From Verrucomicrobiota bacterium (GTDB lineage Bacteria > Verrucomicrobiota > Verrucomicrobiia > JADLBR01): DNA of 38,164 bases. Below the pieces are notes generated by a model. That model was not told where the DNA came from and searched no databases. It was given only the letters and a program-made list of their open reading frames with translations. Positions 25,343 to 32,710 of the stretch are shown here, one piece after another (the stretch's first letter is position 1; each line of letters begins with the position of its first letter). The translations under genes were made by a program, and so were the position numbers. The DNA is taken from assembly GCA_029560585.1 (NCBI GenBank), contig JAKQKQ010000274.1:1-38164 (forward strand), written 5' to 3'.

Positions 25343-25648
25343 ATGGCAATCATGCGAAGTGTAGACGGCCGGCTGTTCAATGTGCCGGATGATGAAGCGC
25401 CCAAGTACCTGATCCCGGCGGAGAAGGTTGCAGAAACCCTCCGCGCTGCGGGCATCTCGGCGCCCACGGGCGGGCAGCCGGGCGAGCAGGGTGCGGGCCA
25501 GGTGCAGGCGTATGGCCATCACGGTCACCACGGTCACCACGGCCACCACGGCCACCACGGCCATCATGGGGGCTTTGGTGGGTTGTTCATTGGCGGGTAT
25601 CCGAACTATAACAACTACCGGAACTACATGAATTTCTTCGGCTTCTGA
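25343..25648 (+). CDS. RiPP precursor peptide 2: leader, (HHG)6, four YxN triplets
   Basis: This 101-residue paralogue of precursor 1 lies 37 bp after it. The leader DGRLFNVPDDEAPKYLIPAE at residues 9-28 is conserved in pattern. The linker is shorter (PTGGQPGEQGAGQVQ) and has no Cys. The core is AYG, six HHG units (59-76), GFGGLFIGG, then YPN-YNN-YRN-YMN (86-97) and FFGF. The C-terminal NYRNYMNFFGF is identical in the two paralogues, whereas the linker has diverged, so selection seems to hold the leader and the C-terminus. AAGGAG lies 9 nt before the ATG, a stronger ribosome site than that of precursor 1. No double-Gly cleavage site of the C39-peptidase type is at a leader-core border. Confidence 0.88.
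   Translation: MAIMRSVDGRLFNVPDDEAPKYLIPAEKVAETLRAAGISAPTGGQPGEQGAGQVQAYGHHGHHGHHGHHGHHGHHGGFGGLFIGGYPNYNNYRNYMNFFGF
25517..25570 (+). repeat. Six tandem 9-bp units encoding HHG
   Basis: Six in-frame units of CA(C/T)-CA(C/T)-GG(T/C/G) encode twelve histidines. The first and last units use CAT codons, whereas the inner ones are nearly uniform CAC-CAC, as expected if inner units were duplicated recently. Confidence 0.9.
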
Positions 25649-25669
25649 GGCCGGGGATTTTGGGCCGAT

Positions 25670-25712
25670 CCGCCCCGCGTCCCCTCGACATGAGGGGACG
25701 GGGCGGGTCTTT
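25670..25712 (+). terminator. Strong GC-rich hairpin between precursors and exporter
   Basis: CCGCCCC-GCG-TCCCCTC (25670-25686) pairs with GAGGGGACG-GGGCGG (25692-25706), with a 2-base bulge and a GACAT loop, followed by TCTTT. This fits a partial intrinsic terminator. Its place after the second precursor suggests attenuation, giving much more precursor mRNA than exporter and regulator mRNA. Confidence 0.7.
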
Positions 25713-25799
25713 GCGTGAAGCGTGGCGGTGCGTTGGGGAGAGGTGTTTCGCAACCATCGTCTGCGGTGGTGGCGGACTGTTTCGCGGAGGTGATTTTTC

Positions 25800-27638
25800 A
25801 TGGCTTCGATTGACATGGCTGCTGGGCCCTCGGATGTGGGCACGTTGAAAGAGGGGAGTCCCCGTTCGCTCGGCTATTTCCTGAGCGCCTCGTGGAGGCT
25901 GCTCTCTGAGGACGCGAGGCGGGTGGTTCGGCGGACGATGTGGCAATTGCTCATCGCCCGGCTGATCGGGGGCATTGCGCTGATCCTGATGGCGCGCCAG
26001 TCCGGCGTCTTGACGCAGGCGCTGATGCAATCCAGCCCCTGGCTGACGGCATTCTGCGTGTTTGTCGCCCTGACGTTATTGCGGGTGCCGCTGGATTATT
26101 TTCAGGGCTATTGGGCGGAGGCGCTGCGAGAGCGGCTCAGCCGCCTGTTCCAACTGCGGATCTTCGAGTTCCTCCAGGCCCAGTCCGTGGACTTTTTCAT
26201 GGGCCGGAACCCCGGCGAGCTGATGAGGCAGCTGAGCAAGGCAGCCACGGCGGTGCAGTTCCTGCTGTGTGACACCGTCGTGCTCGCCGCGGCGGACGCG
26301 ATCTTCCTGATCGCCTATGTGGCGTACCTTTTCGTGCTGAATTGGCCGCTCACGCTGATGCTTCTGGTGGCGGTCAGCGCCATCCCTTTCATCATCGTGT
26401 GGTTCATCTATCCGACGCTGGAGCGGGTGTCCACCGAGCGGAACGATCTGGACAACCTGTATGGGGGCAAGATGTTCGAGGGCATCATTGGGGTGAAGGA
26501 GATCCAGCTCAACAACGCCCAGGGCTGGATCATCCGGGCGATGCGCGATCTGACCGATCGGCTGATCGGGGCAAATCTGCGCGTGGAGCGCTGGGAGGGC
26601 ATCAACCAGCAGACCACATCGCTCCTCGGTTCCCTCACCATGCTGGTGATCCTTGGCGCGGGGAGCTGGCTGGTGATCACCAAGAGGCTCGCCGGGGGCT
26701 GGCCCGAGCTCTTCATCTTCTACACCTTGGTCCCGAGCGTCTTCGGACTCCTCGTTTCCCTGTGCAGTGCCGCCGCGAGGTACACGGAACTGCGGCCGCA
26801 GATCGGTGAGGGTTTCGATATTCTCGAGACGCGCCCGCGCGTCGTGGATAGGCCCGGGGCGCGCCCGATGCCGCCGCTGAGGGACAAGATCGCCTTCCGG
26901 AACGTGACCTTTGCGTTTTCGCCCGAGGCGCCGCCGGTGCTGCGCGACCTGAGTTTCGAGATCAGGGCCGGGCAGCGCATCGCCCTCGTCGGTCGCCGGG
27001 GCTGCGGCAAGAGCACCATCTTCAATTTGCTGTGCAGGTTTCTGGAGGTCGGGGAGGGGGGCGGGACTATCGAGATCGATGGCGTGGACATCCGGGAGTA
27101 TACGCTCGCGAGCGTGCGGGCGCAGTTTGGCATGGTGACGCAGAAACCATTCTTCAACCAGGCGAGCGTGCGGGAGAACCTCTTGCTGGCGAGGCCCGGC
27201 GCGACGGACGAGGAGATCATCCGCGCGTGCCAGGACGCACAGATCCACGACGTCATCGAGCGGAAGGGCGACGGGGAATCATCGGGGTACGACACCAACG
27301 TGAACGCCTTCAGCGGCGGCGAACAGATCAGCATTGCGATCGCCCGCTGCTACCTGCGCCAACCTTCGATAATCCTGCTCGACGAGCCGCTGGCCTCGCT
27401 GAGCGCGGACGTGGCGAGCGACCTGCTGGTCAGCCTGAAGAAACTGGTGCAGGGGCGGACATGCATCATTATCTCGCACGCGCTCCAGGGGGTGGCCGAC
27501 GTCGACCAGATCTTTGTGCTGGGCTACGGCGGTGACCGGCGCGGCAGGCTAGTGCAGAGGGGGACCCACCAGGAGCTGAAGGGACAGCCGGGCTACTATC
27601 GGGAGCTTTACGAGAAGCAGATCCTGAGCGTTTACTAG
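25800..27638 (+). CDS. ABC exporter, fused membrane and ATPase domains
   Basis: This 612-residue half-transporter has a six-helix type I exporter membrane domain (about 45-330) and a C-terminal ATPase. Walker A is GRRGCGKST (398-406), the Q-loop is TQKPFF, the signature is FSGGEQ (504-509), Walker B is IILLDEP with D528 and E529, and the H-loop is ISHA with H560. Position 2-3 of Walker A is Arg-Arg rather than the common Pro/Asn-Ser, and the signature FSGGEQ lacks the Leu of LSGGQ. There is no N-terminal C39 peptidase, so it does not trim its cargo. It is likely to work as a homodimer exporting the modified peptides. GGAGGTGA lies 6 nt before ATG 25800. Confidence 0.92.
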   Translation: MASIDMAAGPSDVGTLKEGSPRSLGYFLSASWRLLSEDARRVVRRTMWQLLIARLIGGIALILMARQSGVLTQALMQSSPWLTAFCVFVALTLLRVPLDYFQGYWAEALRERLSRLFQLRIFEFLQAQSVDFFMGRNPGELMRQLSKAATAVQFLLCDTVVLAAADAIFLIAYVAYLFVLNWPLTLMLLVAVSAIPFIIVWFIYPTLERVSTERNDLDNLYGGKMFEGIIGVKEIQLNNAQGWIIRAMRDLTDRLIGANLRVERWEGINQQTTSLLGSLTMLVILGAGSWLVITKRLAGGWPELFIFYTLVPSVFGLLVSLCSAAARYTELRPQIGEGFDILETRPRVVDRPGARPMPPLRDKIAFRNVTFAFSPEAPPVLRDLSFEIRAGQRIALVGRRGCGKSTIFNLLCRFLEVGEGGGTIEIDGVDIREYTLASVRAQFGMVTQKPFFNQASVRENLLLARPGATDEEIIRACQDAQIHDVIERKGDGESSGYDTNVNAFSGGEQISIAIARCYLRQPSIILLDEPLASLSADVASDLLVSLKKLVQGRTCIIISHALQGVADVDQIFVLGYGGDRRGRLVQRGTHQELKGQPGYYRELYEKQILSVY

Positions 27639-27664
27639 CGCAGGACACATCGGTACCCTTAGGC

Positions 27665-29341
27665 GTGAATTCCCGTGACGGACAGTTGAGACGGTGGTGG
27701 GGGTCGGCCCTTGCCGTCGGATTGGCGCTGGCGGCTTGCGCGGACCCAAAGTCTCCGGCCGGGGCGAAGGAGCCGTCTGGTCCCAAGCACGCCCTGTACC
27801 GCGGCTACGGGTTTTGGTTCCAGGATCTGACCGGGCGCTTCGAGGCTGCCGCCAACCCGAAGGACGGGCCAAAGAAATATGCGCTGAAGCGCCTGCCGGA
27901 TTTCGATCCTCTCGCGACGGACCTTTACCAGCAGACGGTGCTGATGCTGTCGTCTTCCTACCCGATGACGGATCTTTCGTTCGGTGTTCAGGCATCGGAG
28001 ATGCTGCAGGCCGTGGATGTGATCGTCGCAAACAGCGCCTGGGTGGAGGAGTTCGCGCGGAACGGGTGGTTGGCGACGTTCGACGAATCGGTCTATGGGC
28101 CGATGTTGAAGGAGGCGGGCGTAGAGCCTGTTCGGGCGTCCGTCCCCGGCCAACGAGAGCGGGCGATCTACGGGATTCCCATCACGCGGGCGGCCGATTT
28201 CTTGTTCTACCGTAAGGGCTACTTCAAGGATGCCGCCGAGGCCCGGCGGGCATGGCTGGCTGGGATGACGGGTGAATTTCCGGCCAAGGTGCCGCCGTTC
28301 ATTGTCAGCGACGCGCAGGATATTCACCGCCTGTTCCTTGCGCTGGTGTGGAGCATTGAGCCGGATTGGCCGCGCAAGACCGCCGACAGCTTTAACGTCA
28401 ACACGCCGGCGGCGCGCACCGTGCTCGGTGCGCTCCGGCGATCGGTGCACATCAACGCGCGGGCCGTGGCGGCGCAGCGGGTTCCGTTTCTCGTGGATCT
28501 GAAGCGCCAGGTAAACACGTTCACGGCACAGCCCCGCCCATTCGATCCGGCGGCGGCGGAGATGGGCGGTGCGGCACAGCCGACGTGCTGGTTGCTCTCG
28601 ACCTGGGCCCAACGCATCCTGGTCACCCCGTGGGGTCCACCCGCCCCGTTGAGCGACGTGGGCATCCTGCCACTGACGGCCTCGTCGGAGGCTGGGCGTC
28701 CCGGCGTGTCGTTGGCCGGGGGAAAGTGCCTCGTGTGCAGCCGCCAGGTCGAATCGGATGATCCTGAGGCGGGCGCGGCGAGGGATGTGATCCGCGAGCT
28801 GGTGCGCTACTTGCTCTCGGAGAAGGGGCAGCGCACTTTGGTCTACGATCAGTTCGAGATTCCCGTGCGGGCGGGGTTGCTCAAGTCGCTGACCCAAGAG
28901 GATCTGGCGGCGGTCTTTGGCTCGAGGCACGATTGGTGCGACTACGAGAGCTACTGCGGGGAGGTCAAGGCGGGCATTCGCCCAATCGACGCCCAAAGCC
29001 AGGCCTTGGGCCGGGAGACCTTGGCTTTGTTGAGCGAGATTGGTTCCGCGATGGATGATCCCACGCGGGTGGCGATGCGCCAGAATCCCCTCACGATAGG
29101 CCAGTGCATGGCGCTGGATGTCTTCTTATGCAGGATGCTCGATCCGTCCGGAGCCCATGCCCACGAGGGGGTGGCGAATCAGGATGCCGAGGACAAATTT
29201 CTCGAGGGGGCGCTTGACAGGTTCCAGCGTATTCTGGAGGCGGGGCAGCGGTTCATAGCCGCGCGGCCAGGGATCGCGGACGATTCGTCGCCGGGTGCCG
29301 GGGCCAAGGGCGAGGGCGCGGGCACAGGGGAGGGGCGATGA
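27665..29341 (+). CDS. Solute-binding-protein-like lipoprotein
   Basis: This 558-residue protein has a lipoprotein signal (AVGLALAAC, lipobox LAAC, Cys25) and is predicted to be anchored outside the inner membrane. The body resembles family 1 extracellular solute-binding proteins, with VDVIVANSAWVEEFARNGWLATFDE, ERAIYGIPITRAADFLFYRKGYF and a C-terminal helical region with YLLSEKGQRTLVYDQFEIPVRAG. There is no importer permease near it, so it may present a ligand to the adjacent kinase or bind the exported peptide. An orphan periplasmic binding protein is also part of described GRRM radical SAM peptide systems, a useful parallel. The start is GTG 27665 with a weak ribosome site. Its stop overlaps the kinase start (ATGA). 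Confidence 0.78.
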   Translation: MNSRDGQLRRWWGSALAVGLALAACADPKSPAGAKEPSGPKHALYRGYGFWFQDLTGRFEAAANPKDGPKKYALKRLPDFDPLATDLYQQTVLMLSSSYPMTDLSFGVQASEMLQAVDVIVANSAWVEEFARNGWLATFDESVYGPMLKEAGVEPVRASVPGQRERAIYGIPITRAADFLFYRKGYFKDAAEARRAWLAGMTGEFPAKVPPFIVSDAQDIHRLFLALVWSIEPDWPRKTADSFNVNTPAARTVLGALRRSVHINARAVAAQRVPFLVDLKRQVNTFTAQPRPFDPAAAEMGGAAQPTCWLLSTWAQRILVTPWGPPAPLSDVGILPLTASSEAGRPGVSLAGGKCLVCSRQVESDDPEAGAARDVIRELVRYLLSEKGQRTLVYDQFEIPVRAGLLKSLTQEDLAAVFGSRHDWCDYESYCGEVKAGIRPIDAQSQALGRETLALLSEIGSAMDDPTRVAMRQNPLTIGQCMALDVFLCRMLDPSGAHAHEGVANQDAEDKFLEGALDRFQRILEAGQRFIAARPGIADDSSPGAGAKGEGAGTGEGR

Positions 29342-31494
29342 AGTCGCGCGGGCAGGGCGGCGTGTGGCGCGAAGGCCCAGGGATCACGCTCAGGAGGCGC
29401 CTGTCGCAACATCTGGTTGTCTTGAGCATCGCATTTGGCGTGGCGGCATCGGGGATGATCTTCGTGGGTTTCCAGTTCTTTCGCCCGATGCTCAACGATC
29501 TTGAGAAAGATTGGGTCGAGAGGGAATTGAAGGCCATACGATCCGTTGGTGGCCTGATATCGGCGGTGAATACGGACCGGTTGATGGCGCTGTTTGATTG
29601 TTCTGCCGAGCAGGCGGTGAGCCTCTGGCTCGGTGTGCGGGAACACAAGGAGATCGCCTACTCGCGGCTGTTTAATACCGTAAATGCGGAGATCGCGACG
29701 GTCTACCGCGACGGGCTCACGTTCGCGGATCTGCCGGCGCCCTTCAGGCTGGAGTGGGATAGGAGCGTCTATCCGCCGCGGATCTTGAATCACGCCGCTT
29801 ACGCGTCACTCCAGCCGGTGGCGGGGCCGCGTGGGCAGTTTAGCGAACGCCGCCTGATGCTGTATCGGGAAAGCTTCGGGCGGATGTTCCCGATCGGTTT
29901 CTTGGTGGTGGGATTCGAGAACGCGCCGACCGATCTGGCGGCGGCGGACAGGGCGGCCGAGAGCTGTCTCGGGGGACAGTTGCTGCCCGGGGGGGTTAAT
30001 ATCGAGGGCTGGCCAGCCGGCCGGGTCCTGAGCGACGATGCGCCGCTCGTCCGATATTCGTACAACATGCGCGATCTGGTACTGTACTTGGCCGACGTGA
30101 GGCAGGGTACCGACAACCTGCTGGGCATCACCGTTTACAACAAGAATGGCATGCCGTTCTTGAGCGAGCAGCAGACGTCGCCCTCTTTCCAGTTCACATC
30201 CGGGTCAGAGGGTGATTCCTCTCTGGTGCGAATGAGCGCACATGTCCGGCCGAGGGTGGGGACGCAAGGGCCCCGGAGAACGGATTCGGGTTCGGCGCAG
30301 GCCTACGATGTGTTCACGCCCGTTTTCAACCATGGCGCATTGCAGGGAATGATCGCGTTCGGGTTGAGGGGTGAGGCGTCGGTGCTGGGGCCGGTCAGGG
30401 ACACGCTGTTCCGCGTGCGCGCGTACATGAACCGGATGACGGTCGCGCTGATGGCCGCGATGGTCCTGGTGAGCGTTCTCACTGCCATGAGACTCCGGCA
30501 CCACATAGCGCTGCCATTGGAGGCGATCGCCGAGGCGTCGCGGGATTTTGTCTGTGGCGACCCCGCGGATCCCGAGCACGCGAGGCGATTTCAGGCGTTG
30601 TGCGACATGCGGCACTACAGCCGCGAATCGAGGCGCCTCTGCGAGTCGTACGCCCACATGGTCTCCACGATCCAGAGGACGCTGAAGGAGAAGGAGGAGA
30701 CCTACGTTGCGCTCGCCCTGAAGGAGAAGCAATTGTTCGCGTCGCAGCGGCAGTCGCTGCTGGGCGTGGTGGCCGCGGGCGTTGCCCACGAGATCAAGAA
30801 CGCGATGAACCCGATCAAGCTCCGTGCCGAACGGATGTTGCTCGCGCACGAGATGGGGCGCGACCCGGGCCTGCGGGAGGGATTGAACCTGATCGTGCAG
30901 AGCGTCGGCCGATGCGCGGAGCTTTCGAACAAGCTGAGCGCCTTCGCGAAGCCGGCGGACATCGGCTCGCATTTTCAGTTCGACCTGAATGAGACCCTGC
31001 GCGACGCCCTGTCCATGGCCCACGACGCGCTCGCGACCGCGCACGTCAATGTTGCTACCGACCTTGGGGAGATTCCCCGGATCAAGGGCAACCCAAGGGA
31101 GCTGCAGCAGGCAATGATCAACTTCTTGCTGAACGGTCGTGATGCGATCGTTGACGCGTGCAAGGGCGGGACACGGGCGGGGGGGAACATCTCCGTCCGG
31201 ACGGCGGTCCGGGACCGGTTCATCGAGGTGGGCATTACCGACGATGGCTGCGGGATGAGCGAGGACGTGAAGAGCAACCTCTTCGTCCCGTTTTTCACGA
31301 CGAAAGAGCCGGGCAAGGGGACGGGGTTGGGGATGGGGATCAGCCAGGGCATCCTCCAGGCCCACGGGGCGGAGCTGGGTGTCGACAGCGAACCGGGGCG
31401 CGGGACCACGATCACAATCCGATTGCCGGTGGCTGAGGCGACGACTGCGTCCGGGGCTGGTGCCGCGGGCGCAAAGGGGGCGGGGGCCGTTTGA
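29338..31494 (+). CDS. Membrane sensor histidine kinase
   Basis: This 718-residue kinase has TM1 at about 22-48, an extracytoplasmic sensor region of about 310 residues, TM2 at about 366-386, a HAMP-like linker with a coiled coil (about 388-470) and a C-terminal kinase core. The H-box is VAAGVAHEIKNAMNPI with phospho-acceptor His484. The N-box is NFLLNGRDAI with N599. The G1 box is DDGCGM, the F-box FVPFFTTKEPGKG and the G2 box GTGLGMGI. The core is of the NtrB/ZraS-like HPK4 type. The large sensor domain is not one I recognise. Strong GGGGAGGGG precedes ATG 29338, which overlaps the stop of the solute-binding gene, so these two are translationally coupled and probably sense together. Its partner is the next gene. 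Confidence 0.92.
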   Translation: MKSRGQGGVWREGPGITLRRRLSQHLVVLSIAFGVAASGMIFVGFQFFRPMLNDLEKDWVERELKAIRSVGGLISAVNTDRLMALFDCSAEQAVSLWLGVREHKEIAYSRLFNTVNAEIATVYRDGLTFADLPAPFRLEWDRSVYPPRILNHAAYASLQPVAGPRGQFSERRLMLYRESFGRMFPIGFLVVGFENAPTDLAAADRAAESCLGGQLLPGGVNIEGWPAGRVLSDDAPLVRYSYNMRDLVLYLADVRQGTDNLLGITVYNKNGMPFLSEQQTSPSFQFTSGSEGDSSLVRMSAHVRPRVGTQGPRRTDSGSAQAYDVFTPVFNHGALQGMIAFGLRGEASVLGPVRDTLFRVRAYMNRMTVALMAAMVLVSVLTAMRLRHHIALPLEAIAEASRDFVCGDPADPEHARRFQALCDMRHYSRESRRLCESYAHMVSTIQRTLKEKEETYVALALKEKQLFASQRQSLLGVVAAGVAHEIKNAMNPIKLRAERMLLAHEMGRDPGLREGLNLIVQSVGRCAELSNKLSAFAKPADIGSHFQFDLNETLRDALSMAHDALATAHVNVATDLGEIPRIKGNPRELQQAMINFLLNGRDAIVDACKGGTRAGGNISVRTAVRDRFIEVGITDDGCGMSEDVKSNLFVPFFTTKEPGKGTGLGMGISQGILQAHGAELGVDSEPGRGTTITIRLPVAEATTASGAGAAGAKGAGAV

Positions 31495-31507
31495 AAGAGA
31501 GGAGCTT

Positions 31508-32704
31508 ATGCAAAGTGATCTGAATGTCCTGTTGGTTGACGACCAGCGCGAGAACCTGGTCGAGTACGAGGGCATCCTAAGGCAGCTGACCGACTATTCG
31601 GTTCGCGCGGTCGACAGCAGCGCCGAGGCGATCGAGCTGTGCCGCAAAGAGCATTTCGATGTCCTGGTCACGGACGTGCGCATGCCCGGCAAGAACGGCG
31701 ACGAAATGTACGCAGAGATCAAGAAGATCCTGCCCGAGATCCGCTGCATCGTGATAACCGGTTTTCCCGGGCAGGATGCGCCGATAAACTTTCTCAAGCT
31801 CGGCGCCCATGATTTTCTATTCAAGGCCGAGTTCAGTCCGCAGACGCTGCTTCGGTCGATCGACAACCAGGCACAGATCGTCCGCCTGCGCCACGAGACC
31901 GATGTGCTACAGGGGAGGCTGGCGCATTTTCACAAGACGGTGCAGGAGATCATGTCCACGGTCCAGTCCGTGACGCGCCTCTCGCGCGCGCCGGAGCTGA
32001 CGATGTCTTTGCATTATTTCGCGGAGCTGTCGGCGCTAATCTCGGGAGCGCCCGTCGTGGCGATATTCCTGATGGAGCCGGACGGCAGTTCTCTCGTGGC
32101 GAGGGCGGCGGTCGGGGCGGAGCCGAATCCCACGCCCGTGCCGCTGGGGCGGGGGCTGGCGGGGCGGGTTGCGCAGTCGGCGCGGCTGACCGCGCAGAGC
32201 CGGGCGGAGTCGGGCGGCTGGCCGGGCGACGAGGTGGGGGGATCGCTGGAGGAGGGGAGGCGGTCGGGCCTTGGCATCCCCCTTGTGGCGCAGGGTGTCT
32301 GCATCGGCGTGCTGGAGCTCTTCGACAAGGAGCGGTTCGAGCCAGAGGATGTTGAGCTATTGTCGCGCCTGGGGGCGCTCTGTTCCTCTACCGTGGACCT
32401 CGTCAACGCGGCGCAGATGGCGGACAATCTCTTGCTTCGCGCGCTGAAACTGGCCGCGGAGACGGCATCGGTCGAGACCGGTGGCGTGGGCGAGGCGCCC
32501 AAGGACGTATTCAGCGGCATGGCCGAGACGGTCAAGCAGATCGATCTGGTGGGCAGCGGCGGGCGGGCGACAGCGCTGGCCGAACAGATTCGGCGGGTGT
32601 GTGAGTTCGGGCAGCCCGCAGCGGAGTTCTGCGAGCGGATTTTGGCCGGCCTGCTTGCGATGCTCCAGAGCCAGCGGGAGGCCGTTCCAGAGATCAGATT
32701 CTGA
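31508..32704 (+). CDS. Response regulator with receiver and GAF domains, no DNA-binding domain
   Basis: This 398-residue protein starts with a complete receiver domain: acidic pair D11/D12, phospho-acceptor D56 (VLVTDVRMPG), T84 and K106. A short coiled-coil-like linker follows (about 120-150), then a GAF domain of about 155-300 (GAPVVAIFLMEPDGSSLVARAAVG, split: GAPVVAIFLMEPDG / LVARAAVG; GIPLVAQGVCIGVLELFD) and a helical C-terminus. No helix-turn-helix, AAA+, GGDEF or phosphatase motif is present, so it is not an obvious transcription factor. It may act through protein binding or feed back on the kinase. ATG 31508 has GGAG close upstream, 13 bp after the kinase stop; the longer frame overlaps the kinase and was rejected. 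Confidence 0.88.
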   Translation: MQSDLNVLLVDDQRENLVEYEGILRQLTDYSVRAVDSSAEAIELCRKEHFDVLVTDVRMPGKNGDEMYAEIKKILPEIRCIVITGFPGQDAPINFLKLGAHDFLFKAEFSPQTLLRSIDNQAQIVRLRHETDVLQGRLAHFHKTVQEIMSTVQSVTRLSRAPELTMSLHYFAELSALISGAPVVAIFLMEPDGSSLVARAAVGAEPNPTPVPLGRGLAGRVAQSARLTAQSRAESGGWPGDEVGGSLEEGRRSGLGIPLVAQGVCIGVLELFDKERFEPEDVELLSRLGALCSSTVDLVNAAQMADNLLLRALKLAAETASVETGGVGEAPKDVFSGMAETVKQIDLVGSGGRATALAEQIRRVCEFGQPAAEFCERILAGLLAMLQSQREAVPEIRF

Positions 32705-32710
32705 TCTCGG

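Noticed and set aside
25180-25570. CRISPR-like array from the regular short repeats
   Set aside because: The units are 9 bp, lie in frame inside two coding sequences and have no spacers.
24943-25648. Simple Hpn-like metal storage proteins without modification
   Set aside because: The His-rich segment alone would fit, but the conserved leader, the YxN triplets and the adjacent SPASM enzyme point to modified peptides; metal binding remains possible in addition.
24943-25648. Lanthipeptide, sactipeptide or bacteriocin with double-Gly leader
   Set aside because: No lanthionine synthetase is present, the cores have no Cys, Ser/Thr are scarce, and there is no GG cleavage site or C39 peptidase.
31508-32704. 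Transcriptional activator role for the response regulator
   Set aside because: No helix-turn-helix or AAA+ region is visible after the receiver and GAF domains.
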